Assembly (NCBI RefSeq): GCF_900086655.1
Contig: NZ_LT575476.1
Location: forward strand, 5,356,431 to 5,420,430
Direction of reading: 5' to 3'
DNA length: 64,000 nt
Source: Paenibacillus tuaregi
Lineage (GTDB): Bacteria > Bacillota > Bacilli > Paenibacillales > Paenibacillaceae
Shown here one piece after another: positions 53,513-63,331 of this stretch (positions are counted from its first letter, which is position 1; each line of letters starts with the position of its first letter). The notes beneath the pieces are model-generated. The model saw nothing but the letters and a program-made list of their open reading frames with translations, made no database searches and was not told where the DNA came from. Position numbers and translations under genes: made by a program.

Positions 53513-55564
53513 TTATTTATTCTTCAATTCAATTTTAAATACATCGCCCGCTTTCCCGCCAAAAACGATCATTCCACCTTCAGGCAGTACTACCGAATGA
53601 TTGTTAGTTATCTTTGAAACGTTTACAGACATTCCATTCTTGTCGTAAACGGCAAATCCTCCACTTACCGGAGTCTTAACGTTCATGACTCGATTGGCTG
53701 ATTTTTCATCAATTTTATACCATCTAACCTGACCATTGGATGGTATGCTGCTGGTAGAATCCTTCCCTTCATAAATGGGTTGAATAGCATCTTCATCGAT
53801 AAAAGAGAATCCATCAATCTTTAAATACTCCGTCTGTCCTTCTTTATAAAAGTTGAGATCAAATACATCTCTTCCGGCCATAATCGGAATTTGGATTGCA
53901 TTTACTGCTTGATTCTCATTAACAATTTTAGTTCCATTTGCGTATCCATGATCCATATCAACGGATATTTTCTTGGTTAACATCGGCATGGCCAGATAAA
54001 ATGCAGAAGTTATTTTTTCATCCACCCTATAATAACTTTTTCCGTTTCTATTTTCCCATACCTTTTTAGTTGTTTGCTGGAGTGGATTGGAATCCAGTTT
54101 TTGATAGGCATAGAACACCATCATGGACTGACCTAATCCTTGGTTATTCGTATAGGCGTTAAGCTTCACATATGTTTTTCCATTTTTTTGTTTGTCAAAA
54201 CTCACAGTTACACTGCCATCTTTGCTTTTGAATTGTCCATCGCCCGTATACACATATGTTTGTGCGGGTATTAACCCTCCGTTTTGTGCAGGTAAATCAA
54301 TCTCTCCGTTCTTAATCTCTATATTTATGGTTGAATCCCTTGTACCATACAATCCAGCATAAGAAAGCATTTCAGACGGCATGTTCACCTTCAAGGAAGG
54401 TTTAAATGTTTTCTCGGGTAGAATTTCCTTAATATGCCCCTTGTCTTTTAAGTAATCTAATAAAACTTTAGTTGCAAATGGAAGATTGAATACTGAAGCT
54501 CCTCCTGAAGAAAGCACAGCCATAGAAATATTATGTTCTGGTATTGTAATCAAGGAACCGTGATAAGTAACAACGTCTCCACCTTTGGATAATGCCGTTA
54601 TTCCGTAATCATCAAACTCTGGCAAGCGAACCGTGTCCCAACCAAGACCAAAGTTAAAGGCGTTAGCTTTTTCAGAAACCCATATTCCTCTTTGATATTC
54701 AGGACTTTGCATGGTGGCTGATTGTTTAGATAGAACATCCGTGCGATTACCTATTAACATATCTGCAAACTTAGTTAAGTCTTCTGCAGTTGAGTAGAGC
54801 CCGCCTGACCCAAGGGTGTTAGCATTCTCAATGGGTAAAGCCTGATCCATCGTAGGGAAGTAAGCTTTGGCTAACCTTTCTCTATCAAATTGATCAAGTG
54901 GTGTTTTAGTTGAGCTTAAATTCAGAGGCTTGCTTATATATTTCGCAAGGAATTCGGTATAGCTCATACCGCTCACTCGTTCAATCATGATTTCAAGCAG
55001 ATCAAACCCATCGTTTACATAAACGGAGATTTCACCTGGATTCGACTTTAAATGTTCCGATTGTAACTTGTTCAATAATTCATCGTGGACTATTGTATCA
55101 TTGTCATCGAATAAAGAACTATTCGGAAGGTGAGTACCATAAAGCCCTGACGAATGGTTCATTAACATACGAGGTGTAATTTTTTTATATCTTTCATCTG
55201 CCATTTTGAAGTCTTTGATATACGTTGTAAGTGGTTTATCAATATCAATTTTATTAGCATCAGCTAGCATCATCGCTGCAGCAGACACATGCATTTTACT
55301 TATCGAGCCTATACCAAACATCGTGTCTTTGGTGATCGGAGTTTTGGAAGCTTTATCGTTTACACCAGCGTTATCTGATAAAACAATGGAGCCCTTATCC
55401 ATAATGGCATACTGCACACCACTTGCACCAGAGACGGAAAGGAGCTTCGAAGCCAGCACCTGTGCCCTTTCTTTTACAGTAGCCGGATTCGTTTCAGCAA
55501 AAGCAGGGGTGACCGGTATGGCAATAAGCATAGTGGTCATTACTACAGAAAACAATCTCTTCAC
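53513..55564 (-). CDS. Secreted serine hydrolase without SLH repeats (paralogue 3)
   Basis: The 683-residue protein has a signal peptide ending TPAFA (residue 23-24), S87-I-S-K90, Y182-V-N184 and a late SKGGDVVTYHGS loop. The C-terminal 280 residues are beta-rich (SYAGLYGTRDSTINIEIKNG; WYKIDEKSANRVMNVKTPVS) with no SLH repeat. It is closer to secreted beta-lactamase-like peptidases. Convergent with paralogue 2. ATG 55564 follows AGGAGG. Different C-terminus shows it is not a recent duplicate. Confidence 0.9.
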   Translation of the reverse strand: MKRLFSVVMTTMLIAIPVTPAFAETNPATVKERAQVLASKLLSVSGASGVQYAIMDKGSIVLSDNAGVNDKASKTPITKDTMFGIGSISKMHVSAAAMMLADANKIDIDKPLTTYIKDFKMADERYKKITPRMLMNHSSGLYGTHLPNSSLFDDNDTIVHDELLNKLQSEHLKSNPGEISVYVNDGFDLLEIMIERVSGMSYTEFLAKYISKPLNLSSTKTPLDQFDRERLAKAYFPTMDQALPIENANTLGSGGLYSTAEDLTKFADMLIGNRTDVLSKQSATMQSPEYQRGIWVSEKANAFNFGLGWDTVRLPEFDDYGITALSKGGDVVTYHGSLITIPEHNISMAVLSSGGASVFNLPFATKVLLDYLKDKGHIKEILPEKTFKPSLKVNMPSEMLSYAGLYGTRDSTINIEIKNGEIDLPAQNGGLIPAQTYVYTGDGQFKSKDGSVTVSFDKQKNGKTYVKLNAYTNNQGLGQSMMVFYAYQKLDSNPLQQTTKKVWENRNGKSYYRVDEKITSAFYLAMPMLTKKISVDMDHGYANGTKIVNENQAVNAIQIPIMAGRDVFDLNFYKEGQTEYLKIDGFSFIDEDAIQPIYEGKDSTSSIPSNGQVRWYKIDEKSANRVMNVKTPVSGGFAVYDKNGMSVNVSKITNNHSVVLPEGGMIVFGGKAGDVFKIELKNK

Positions 55565-55663
55565 TATTAATACCTCCTGTAACTTTTTTCTAGATTGTAC
55601 ATACTCAATTCATCATACACGGAAGAAGGCTGCTGTATTAAAAAACGCCCTGAAACGAGAAAA

Positions 55664-55691
55664 ACAATCCCTAAACACATTGTTTAAGGAT
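55664..55691 (-). terminator. Terminator of the ABC importer/HlyD operon
   Basis: 11-bp stem ATCCCTAAACA / TGTTTAAGGAT (one mismatch) with CAT loop; TGTTTTTC follows on the minus strand. It lies 118 bp after the HlyD gene. Confidence 0.65.
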
Positions 55692-55808
55692 GGTTTGTTT
55701 AAAATGTAAGCACAACCATAATTCCCCAGTTCCTTAAACCCTTTGCTCATATTAAAATATACTTTATTTAAATTCCTTATAGCTATATACGCTTTATATT
55801 TGGCAGCA

Positions 55809-56948
55809 CTAATGGACTCGAATCTTGTCTCCCTCCTGCAATGGATCGCTGCTCTCGAGTATGATTTGTTCCTGATCGAATAAACCCTGGGTCACAGCTG
55901 ATTGAGTTTCATTCGAATCTATGATTGTAAGGTATACTTTACGCACGTAAAAATCGTTGCCAAGAGGCCCCTTTCTCTCCTCAACGCCAAACACGTACCT
56001 TTTGTCTCCCTCATTACGAATGGCTTTATTGTCTACCAAAATTACATTTTGCGTTGTTTTGGTTAACACGACATCAGCCCGCTCCCCTCCCTTCAAAGCA
56101 TCGTCCTGAATCGCAACGATCAGTCGCTTCATTGCAGTATACGTCGTATGTTTTTCACCTTCGCCTGTTTGAGTAAGCTGCTCTGCATCCTGAATTTCTT
56201 CAATACGGCCCTCGACTTGTCTGGCATTGCTGCCACTCAATTGAACATCCAGCTTATCTCCTTTTGCTAGTAGGCCAATCGCATCAGCAGGGGCAAGAAA
56301 CTCGAAATCAAAGCCAAGGCTCGTGTTGGCAATAACGATATCAGGTGCTCCTCCAGTTGAACCCAACCCCTCCACCTTACCCACTTTCGTTACGATACCG
56401 TCAAAAGGTGCAGCTAGCAGGCTATTTGCCGAGAGATCCTCCTGCAGTTTTTGAATTCTACGCTGTAAAACATCCTTATCGATTGAGCTAGTCTTTAAAG
56501 CGTTTCTAGCGCTTTCAATGCTCTTCTCATCCCCATTATGATAAATCTCTTTATAACTATCCTGCAGCTCTTTAATAGAAATGTTTAACCTATCAAGAGC
56601 GGCCTTCTCATCCAGTATCTGATTTTCAACATCCTTCGTATCATATACGAGCAGCGCCTGTCCTTTCTTGACAAGATCCCCTGCCTTGACATTGACCTGC
56701 TTGACTTTCCCTTCCGCAGCACCCGTTAAGACCGATTCCATACGCCATTTCACAGTCCCGCTGGCTTGAAATGTATGAACAAGTTCACCCTGGCCCACCG
56801 TTATTAACGCCACTTTGGGTGAGGTTAATGACATCAGCGTATTGCTGAATAGGGTAAATCCGATCAACATTCCGATCAACAAGCCGAAAAGGATGCGAAT
56901 TTTCCGTTTACGTCCGATTAACGCTTGATCGGCAGGTTGAATTTCCAT
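55809..56948 (-). CDS. HlyD-type membrane-fusion (periplasmic adaptor) protein in an importer operon
   Basis: The 379-residue protein has one N-terminal membrane segment (IRILFGLLIGMLIGFTLFSN), lipoyl-like halves (AEGKVKQVNVKAGDLVKKGQ, and SLLAAPFDGIVTKVGKVEG), a coiled coil at about 110-185 and a beta-barrel region (FEFLAPADAIGLLAKGDKLD). It would sit outside the membrane of a Gram-positive cell. It lies 20 bp behind the MalG-like permease. No efflux ATPase or permease is present, so the role in this operon is odd. Confidence 0.85.
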   Translation of the reverse strand: MEIQPADQALIGRKRKIRILFGLLIGMLIGFTLFSNTLMSLTSPKVALITVGQGELVHTFQASGTVKWRMESVLTGAAEGKVKQVNVKAGDLVKKGQALLVYDTKDVENQILDEKAALDRLNISIKELQDSYKEIYHNGDEKSIESARNALKTSSIDKDVLQRRIQKLQEDLSANSLLAAPFDGIVTKVGKVEGLGSTGGAPDIVIANTSLGFDFEFLAPADAIGLLAKGDKLDVQLSGSNARQVEGRIEEIQDAEQLTQTGEGEKHTTYTAMKRLIVAIQDDALKGGERADVVLTKTTQNVILVDNKAIRNEGDKRYVFGVEERKGPLGNDFYVRKVYLTIIDSNETQSAVTQGLFDQEQIILESSDPLQEGDKIRVH

Positions 56949-56968
56949 TAAAAGCCCCCCGTAATTAA

Positions 56969-57847
56969 CTATCCTTTAATTCCCGATAATTGAATACCTT
57001 CGACAAAATAGGATTCCGCATATAAAAACAACAGCACCATCGGTGTCATATACAGAACGGACGCAGCAAAAGCCACGCCCCTTGCCCCTTCATTAATTTG
57101 CGACAAATACAGGGATAATGGCTGTTTGAATGCATCCTCCAGAAATATGAGTGGCTGCTCGACCATATTCCAATAGTCAACAAACAGCAATACGACAAGC
57201 GCTGCGATCCCCGGATGAATTAGCGGAACTATAATTTGATAAAAAACTCTCAAATGTCCGGCCCCATCTATTTTCGCCGCTTCGATATACGAATTCGGAA
57301 TATGCAACATGAACTGTCTAAGCATAAAGACGCCAAAGGCGCTGAATATCCCAGGTAATATGATGGAGGAAGTTGTGTTCATAAGCCCCAGCTTATCTGC
57401 GATAATATAATTTGGCACCAAAGTAACTTGAAACGGCATAAGCATGGTTATCAGATAGATGACAAACAGTTTGTCCCGCCCCCAAAATCGAAGCTTGGCA
57501 AACGCATACGCAGCCAAAGACGCGACCAGTACTTGCCCCACAATAATCGGCACGACCATAAACACTGAATTCCAGAACATTTGGAGGAATACAGGCTTAT
57601 CAAACAGTACCTCCATATATTGACTGAATGACACCCAGTCGGGAATCAGCTTCAAATTGATAAATTGGTCCTTCTCCCCTGCCGTAACATCGACCATTTG
57701 GCCAATGAGATGATAGTTATAGTTAATCTCAGCTTCCGTCATGAAGGAATTGGTAAATGTCACTGCCACGGGGAATAACATCGCCAGGGCTAGCCCCCCC
57801 ATAATCAGCGTCAGCACTAGCTTGCGGAATACAGTCAATCTTCTCAC
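56969..57847 (-). CDS. Carbohydrate ABC permease, MalG type
   Basis: A 292-residue permease with six membrane segments, MLMPFQVTLVPNYIIADKLG and the EAA loop SYIEAAKIDGAGHLRVFYQI. The C-terminus VEGIQLSGIKG is the usual one for MalG-like subunits. It pairs with the MalF-type permease 9 bp upstream. Confidence 0.94.
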   Translation of the reverse strand: MRRLTVFRKLVLTLIMGGLALAMLFPVAVTFTNSFMTEAEINYNYHLIGQMVDVTAGEKDQFINLKLIPDWVSFSQYMEVLFDKPVFLQMFWNSVFMVVPIIVGQVLVASLAAYAFAKLRFWGRDKLFVIYLITMLMPFQVTLVPNYIIADKLGLMNTTSSIILPGIFSAFGVFMLRQFMLHIPNSYIEAAKIDGAGHLRVFYQIIVPLIHPGIAALVVLLFVDYWNMVEQPLIFLEDAFKQPLSLYLSQINEGARGVAFAASVLYMTPMVLLFLYAESYFVEGIQLSGIKG

Positions 57848-57856
57848 CGCCTCACC

Positions 57857-58750
57857 TTATTCCATGAAATTCCGAAAGCGACGTTCGATAGCAAGCATAC
57901 CCGTCACAAAAACAAGAATACAGCCTACCATTAAGACTGCAGCCGCTGTCAGTTTCTGAACATCGAGCGACAAAAACATGTTGTTCATGTAATGCTGTAG
58001 CATATAAATACGATCATGCGGATATCCGCCAGCGATCAGATACGTTTCACGGAACACTTTGAACGAATTAATAATGGATATCAGAATGACAAAGAACATC
58101 GTTGGAGTTAAATAAACAAGCGTAATATGAATCCATTTATGAAGTTTGCCCGCCCCTTCGATATCCGCTGTCTCATAGTAGTCCTTCGGAATATTTTGTA
58201 GACCAGCCAAAAACAAAATAATGCTGTATCCTATATTTTTCCATATATATACGATTATTAAAACACCCATCGACCAATCCGATTTCATCCAATCGATCCG
58301 CTCCACATGAAGGCTCTGCAGCAATGCATTTAACGTGCCATTCCAATCGAAGAAGATTTGCCATATCATCACAATTGATGCAACAGGAACTACAAGCGGC
58401 AATACAAAAGCAGTCTGCAGCCAATTCCGAGCAAACAGCTTTTGATTCAGCAAATGTGCAAACAGCAAAGACAAAGCTATAATGATCGGCACGCTTATAC
58501 TGGTAAACAGAAAGGTATTTGATGCCGCTTTGCGAAAGGAAGCACTCGCCTGCAGTGCCATGTAATTGTCCAGGCCGACAAATGAGCCGTCAACCGTACG
58601 ATCCTGAAATGAATAAAGGAATCCCATGGCGAACGGAATCAGATAAAACAAGGCAAAGCCAATCAGGCTTAGTGCCAGAAAGAAGGCTGCCACTGCCCAA
58701 TCCTTCCGCAGCAGCCTGATCAGCTTATGCCAATAACGCTTGTTTGTCAT
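57857..58750 (-). CDS. Carbohydrate ABC permease, MalF type
   Basis: A 297-residue permease (MTNKRYWHKLIRLLRKD) with six membrane segments, the FALFYLIPFAMGFLYSFQDR start and the EAA-type loop DYYETADIEGAGKLHKWIHI. ATG 58750 follows GGGAGTGG. It forms the heterodimer with the MalG-type permease. The ATPase is not encoded here; a shared MsmX-like ATPase is presumed. Confidence 0.93.
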   Translation of the reverse strand: MTNKRYWHKLIRLLRKDWAVAAFFLALSLIGFALFYLIPFAMGFLYSFQDRTVDGSFVGLDNYMALQASASFRKAASNTFLFTSISVPIIIALSLLFAHLLNQKLFARNWLQTAFVLPLVVPVASIVMIWQIFFDWNGTLNALLQSLHVERIDWMKSDWSMGVLIIVYIWKNIGYSIILFLAGLQNIPKDYYETADIEGAGKLHKWIHITLVYLTPTMFFVILISIINSFKVFRETYLIAGGYPHDRIYMLQHYMNNMFLSLDVQKLTAAAVLMVGCILVFVTGMLAIERRFRNFME

Positions 58751-58763
58751 GTCATACCACTCC

Positions 58764-58879
58764 CTATTCATTTAGAACAGTCACCACTCTATTCTGAATC
58801 AGCTTTGCTACTTCTTCGGGTGATTTCTGTCCAGTGAAATAGGCTCCGGATTCGTTCAATAGAATCTCATAGCTGCTCC
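58764..58879 (-). pseudogene. Scrap of a second solute-binding protein C-terminus
   Basis: Between the binding protein's stop (58880-58882) and the MalF-type gene, the minus strand encodes YEILLNESGAYFTGQKSPEE and VAKLIQNRVVTVLNE then TAG. This matches the last 35 residues of the binding protein (AFFTGQKTAEATAKLMQNRI, MSYLNE) at about half the positions. It has no start and is a leftover of a duplicated or recombined paralogue. Confidence 0.8.
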
Positions 58880-60250
58880 TTATTCATTCAAATAGCTCAT
58901 TATCCGGTTCTGCATGAGCTTGGCGGTGGCTTCTGCAGTTTTCTGTCCAGTGAAGAATGCTTTCGCTTCCTCTGTGATGATAGCTGAAAGCTTGTTATGT
59001 TCGTCATTGTATCCATAATCTCTTAAACGCGCCTCAGATACCATTTCCTTAAAGGGTTGAAGATTCTCTTCGGATGCTTCCAAGGCTTTGCCAGCCTTAG
59101 GATTGTTAACGCTCCCTTGCTTCACTAAATCTTGCACAGCTTTATCATTAACTGCCTTATTTATAGAAATACCGTTTTCCTTCGTGAGGGACTGTATCTC
59201 TTCCGACATTAAAAACTTCATGAAATTCCATGCTTCCCCTTTGACCTTAGAATTTGCATTCATCGCTAGCTCTCTGGTCACGCTAAAGGATACACCTGAT
59301 TGTTGGTCAGCCGAATGCGGCTTTTGGTAGATCTTTCCGTTACTATAATATAATCCGAGACGGAGAAGATAATCCGAAGGGGAGGTGATTATAGAATACG
59401 TGAAGTTGGTCTTTTTCGAATCAACGTTTTCCGACTTTATAATATTGTTGTCATACAATGACTTTACTTGCTTAAGCAAATCTGTAAAAAACGCGGAGTC
59501 AAAAGATGCGGTTTGCCCATTGACCAATTTGGGATAATTGTCGGATACAAGGTTATTTAACAGCAGCTCCGGGGCCCAATTGGCCAGGGAGACGGAATGC
59601 CCTCCCTTATCAGCCAACTTCTTGCTTATTTCTGCAAACTCACTCCACGTCCAGTTCTTATCATCGATGGTGACACCAGCATTCCCGATATTTGCAGCAT
59701 CCCCAAACAGAGCTTCCATGTAAAACTGTAAAGGAAGGGTATAAATCCCGTTATTCATTCGAGAATTTTCAATAATATTCATTTGGTACAGGTTAGGATC
59801 AAAGGTTTTATCCCTCTTGATTAGCTCCTCTAAATTAACGAAAGCTTTTTTGTTAACATATTTATCAATGGGTAGGGGAATCGTCGAAACAGCATATAAA
59901 TCTGCTCCCTTACCTGATAAAACCTCCGTAGAGATCTGTTTGATATATCTTTCCACTTCAGCAGGGTTCAGTGTTGCCCCCTCGGCAGGAAACTCCTTGA
60001 ACTGAATCGTCGTGTTCGGATGCTGGGCTTCGTATTTCTGCTTCGCTTGCAGGTAGAAATCGTCTGCTGCAAGCATAGACACAACAACGGTTTTCTTGCC
60101 GCCCTTCGTTTCGTCAAGCGGCATTCCTTCTTCACTTAGCGCAGTTGCGTTGTTAGGATTGTTGCTGCTCGTCTGGCCACCAGTAGGGGCACTGCAAGCA
60201 GAAACTATGACTATGATAAACATGAACAGAATTGACATAGCTTTTCTCAT
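58880..60250 (-). CDS. Extracellular sugar-binding lipoprotein of the ABC importer
   Basis: The 456-residue protein has a lipoprotein signal (MRKAMSILFMFIIVIVSACS, C19), a binding-protein fold (KKTVVVSMLAADDFYLQAKQ; LYAVSTIPLPIDKYVNKKAF; GEAWNFMKFLMSEEIQSLTK) of the family-1 type. It delivers an unknown sugar or glycan piece to the MalF/MalG-type permeases. First gene of the importer operon. It ends next to a scrap of a related C-terminus. Confidence 0.93.
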   Translation of the reverse strand: MRKAMSILFMFIIVIVSACSAPTGGQTSSNNPNNATALSEEGMPLDETKGGKKTVVVSMLAADDFYLQAKQKYEAQHPNTTIQFKEFPAEGATLNPAEVERYIKQISTEVLSGKGADLYAVSTIPLPIDKYVNKKAFVNLEELIKRDKTFDPNLYQMNIIENSRMNNGIYTLPLQFYMEALFGDAANIGNAGVTIDDKNWTWSEFAEISKKLADKGGHSVSLANWAPELLLNNLVSDNYPKLVNGQTASFDSAFFTDLLKQVKSLYDNNIIKSENVDSKKTNFTYSIITSPSDYLLRLGLYYSNGKIYQKPHSADQQSGVSFSVTRELAMNANSKVKGEAWNFMKFLMSEEIQSLTKENGISINKAVNDKAVQDLVKQGSVNNPKAGKALEASEENLQPFKEMVSEARLRDYGYNDEHNKLSAIITEEAKAFFTGQKTAEATAKLMQNRIMSYLNE

Positions 60251-60375
60251 TGTTTTTCTTCCTTCCCATAATCTATCTCTCCGCGATCATCCCACAGCGT
60301 GTACCCCATCAGTATAGTGCGGAGATATATGAGGAGTTAGATAGACTTGTATTGAAGTTGTAAATAATTAAAAAA

Positions 60376-60404
60376 AAGAACCACCAGGGATGAATTGTTC
60401 CCTG
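60376..60404 (-). terminator. Terminator of the RR-HK-lipoprotein operon
   Basis: CAGGGA / TCCCTG stem with T-rich TTCTTTTTTTT after it on the minus strand. It sets the importer genes apart from the signalling operon. Confidence 0.7.
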
Positions 60405-60475
60405 ACGATCCTTGTTTGCGCACTACTAAACCCCAAGTGTGCTCTTGCAGCACTGGGTTAGGCGGGTAGATCGGC

Positions 60476-61234
60476 TTAGAGCTTGGAATAGTAACTAAGC
60501 AGCGCCATGACGTCCTTACTGAACCCGACAACTTCATTTTGTCTCAAATTGACCGCAACCGCGTATTTTAACTTATTGCCGTCCTTGCTCATGTAATACA
60601 ATTCCGCAACACCGCCCGAGCGGGCCACGCTCTCGTTCAGCGATAAATCAGACAGCGGATAGCTCCCTTTATCCTGAATAAACTTTGCTGCAAGAGAGGT
60701 AATTTTGTCTATTCCGTACTTCACCAATAGATCATCTTCCTCTCTAGTGCTGGAAGAATTCCGTAACGTTTCTGCCCTTGCAATTTTTATGACATCCCCG
60801 TCCCTCGCATTCAGCACGATATTATAGACTTCATCAGGATCGGTCAACTTGGTCAGAGTCGTGTAATACAAGCCTTCAGAATATAGATCAAACTCAGTTT
60901 GATCGTTCAGCTTTAGTTCTGGTTTCACTTTCGGAGCATATTCCGCCTCACTTAGCAAAGCTTTAAACTTGTTCTGATCAATAACCATCAACTCGAATTG
61001 AAACTCGTCCATTGCCGAATTCTCATTAAAGTACTTATTTACCGCATTTAGACTGAGTGTCTTCACTACATCCTGGGACAGAATGCCCTCATATTCGACC
61101 TCATTGGTCTCGTTCACTCTGGTTATTTGTTTTACCATGACTGTCTCCTTCGGTATCGTATCGAAAACACCTTGGCAGCCCGTCCCCAGAATCATCAACA
61201 ACACACAGATGATAACTAAAATAAGCTTGTTCAT
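60476..61234 (-). CDS. Lipoprotein of unknown function in the two-component operon
   Basis: A 252-residue protein with a lipobox at LGTGC (C20). It has a mixed beta/alpha region (VEYEGILSQDVVKTLSLNAV, FDLYSEGLYYTTLTKLTDPD, AELYYMSKDGNKLKYAVAVN) and no domain I can name. It overlaps the kinase gene by 4 bp (ATGA at 61231-61234). It may feed signals to the kinase or bind ligands with it. Inferred accessory. Confidence 0.8.
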   Translation of the reverse strand: MNKLILVIICVLLMILGTGCQGVFDTIPKETVMVKQITRVNETNEVEYEGILSQDVVKTLSLNAVNKYFNENSAMDEFQFELMVIDQNKFKALLSEAEYAPKVKPELKLNDQTEFDLYSEGLYYTTLTKLTDPDEVYNIVLNARDGDVIKIARAETLRNSSSTREEDDLLVKYGIDKITSLAAKFIQDKGSYPLSDLSLNESVARSGGVAELYYMSKDGNKLKYAVAVNLRQNEVVGFSKDVMALLSYYSKL

Positions 61235-62670
61235 TCCTTTATCCCTCCTTTCGGATGGGTAGGTGCGAATACGACTTCTACCTTCGTACCTTGGCTTTCA
61301 ACACTGGTCACCCGGATGATGGCATTGTGGACGCTCGCTATATTCTGACATATTGCAAGGCCGAGACCTGCCCCTTTACCGCTTCTTGTCCTGGATTTAT
61401 CCACCATGTAAAAAGGTTCAAAAATTTTATCCTGATGTTCCTTTGCGATCCCGATGCCCTGATCCATCACTTCAAGCATGCAATGCCCGCCGTGCCATGT
61501 GACCCGCAGCGTAATGGTCATCTGCTCTTCCGAAGCTTTGAGCGCATTATCCACCAGATTGAAGATCAGAACTTTGATCAAATCCTTCTCCAATCTCAGT
61601 TCGCCCGGCTCGCACTCCGCGACAATAGTCACCTGCTTTTCTTTGGCCAACATATCCAGCGCAGGCTTAATTTCAGCTATAACCGCTCCCAAATCATGCA
61701 GCTCCATCTCGAAGTTATCCTCTTGCAGCACAATCAAGTTCATCAGCTTCAATGACAACATCTCTAATCGTTTGCCTTCTGAATAAATCACATTCAGACC
61801 ATCCAGGAACGTTTCCTCATCGTATTTGGTTGTCCTCATAAAATTCGCATAGGCGATAATCGAGGTCAGCGGTGTTTTTAATTCATGCGTAAAATTATTG
61901 ATAAACCGCTGTTTTTCTTGATTGTTCCGCTCAAGTTCAGTGATTGTGTCCTCCACAACAGCGGCCATATTGTTAAAATTGTGGGCCAGTACGCCGATTT
62001 CGTCCTTTGATTTCAACTGGACTCGTTCAGAGAAATTCCCCTGTGCAATGACCTGAGCTGTTCGACCCAGCCGATCAATCGATCTCGTCAGTCCTCGGCT
62101 TACAAAAAACATGATCAGCATATAGAGGAAACAGGCAGCCACATCCACTTGTACAAAGAACTGATATTGATCCACACGCTCCTGATACAAAGAGGTGACA
62201 TCGACCATATAGGTAAATAGATAGCTTGTATGATTAATATCCACAATGTTCGAGGTGAACAGGATCGTTCGCTTATCAATATCCCGCAAAATATAATTGA
62301 TTTCATCCGCGCCCAGCTTATCCAGTTCCTTACGCTGTGCCGGCATCTGGAAATCGGCATTACTGAAAACCGCCCGATTCGTCTCATCCCTGATATCCAA
62401 ATAAGCACGCTGCTCAGTGTTGGTGCCAACAAATCCATTGGCGATTCTCGTTAATACCGTTTTCTCGTAATCGATTGAGTCGTAGATACGAAGGATCGGC
62501 ACAATTGCGTTGACACTGGAATGAATGCTCATATTCTGGCTTATCGCGCTATTGATCTCCTGTTCAAGCATTCTATTGTGACTGCGCTCGATAACCATAA
62601 TAGAAGCTGCGTTAAAGATAATAACGAAGACCAGAATTGAGAAGACATAAATCTTCTGCCAAAATTTCAT
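61231..62670 (-). CDS. HAMP sensor histidine kinase
   Basis: The 479-residue protein has membrane segments at about 7-27 and 172-192 with a 145-residue outside sensor, a HAMP linker, His262 in NNFTHELKTPLTS, and the ATP-binding boxes FNLVDNALKASEEQM, DQGIGIAKEHQDKIFEPFYM and KGAGLGLAICQNIA. It is 4 bp behind the regulator gene and overlaps the lipoprotein gene. It probably governs the importer operon downstream. Confidence 0.94.
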   Translation of the reverse strand: MKFWQKIYVFSILVFVIIFNAASIMVIERSHNRMLEQEINSAISQNMSIHSSVNAIVPILRIYDSIDYEKTVLTRIANGFVGTNTEQRAYLDIRDETNRAVFSNADFQMPAQRKELDKLGADEINYILRDIDKRTILFTSNIVDINHTSYLFTYMVDVTSLYQERVDQYQFFVQVDVAACFLYMLIMFFVSRGLTRSIDRLGRTAQVIAQGNFSERVQLKSKDEIGVLAHNFNNMAAVVEDTITELERNNQEKQRFINNFTHELKTPLTSIIAYANFMRTTKYDEETFLDGLNVIYSEGKRLEMLSLKLMNLIVLQEDNFEMELHDLGAVIAEIKPALDMLAKEKQVTIVAECEPGELRLEKDLIKVLIFNLVDNALKASEEQMTITLRVTWHGGHCMLEVMDQGIGIAKEHQDKIFEPFYMVDKSRTRSGKGAGLGLAICQNIASVHNAIIRVTSVESQGTKVEVVFAPTHPKGGIKE

Positions 62671-62674
62671 CCCC

Positions 62675-63331
62675 TCAATCCTCCAGCCGATAGCCGAGTT
62701 TATAAATGGTCTTGATATGATCCTGCAGCTCTAGTTTTTTACGCAGTGATTTAATATGCATATCGACTGTTCTTGTTTCTCCATAATAGTCGCCACTCCA
62801 TACTTTATCGATGAACTGCTCTCTTGATAAGGCGATGTTCTTGTTTTTCAGTAGAACGACCAGCAAATCATATTCCTTTGGCGTTAGCTCTACAACTTCC
62901 CCCTGTTTGGTTACTTCCCGTTTGTTCAGATCGACAAGGAGGGTTTGAAATGCCATTACCCGTTCTTCTTTGCCATATCTCCTCAGTACCGTCTCTATAC
63001 GAGCCAGCAGCTCAATCGCTTCGAAAGGCTTGACCATGTAATCATCAGCCCCCAGCCTCAACCCGTCCACTTTATCATAAACCGAGTTTTTCGCCGTCAA
63101 AAAAATAACTGGGATACGATAAGGTCTGATTCGTTCCATCAGCGCAAAACCGTCCAGTTTGGGAATCATAACATCCAGTAGAATAAGGTCGAACTTCTCC
63201 CGCTCTATCAACTCCAGCGCCGCCAAGCCGTCATAGACCTCGGTCGTCTCGTAGTTCACAACGTTGAGATTCATTTTAATGATCTTGGAAATATGAACAT
63301 CATCTTCAACTATCAAAATCTTTTTATTCAT
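62675..63331 (-). CDS. OmpR family response regulator
   Basis: A 218-residue protein: D10-D11, phospho-acceptor D53 (LILLDVMIPKLDG), K101 (DDYMVKPFE), then a winged-helix domain (LSREQFIDKVWSGDYYGETR, TVDMHIKSLRKKLELQDHIK). Start ATG 63331 has only a weak ribosome site. It opens the operon RR-HK-lipoprotein, which lies upstream of the sugar importer. Confidence 0.94.
   Translation of the reverse strand: MNKKILIVEDDVHISKIIKMNLNVVNYETTEVYDGLAALELIEREKFDLILLDVMIPKLDGFALMERIRPYRIPVIFLTAKNSVYDKVDGLRLGADDYMVKPFEAIELLARIETVLRRYGKEERVMAFQTLLVDLNKREVTKQGEVVELTPKEYDLLVVLLKNKNIALSREQFIDKVWSGDYYGETRTVDMHIKSLRKKLELQDHIKTIYKLGYRLED

Noticed and set aside
55206-55709. 167-codon plus-strand ORF
   Set aside because: Mostly antisense to serine hydrolase 3 and runs into the terminator.
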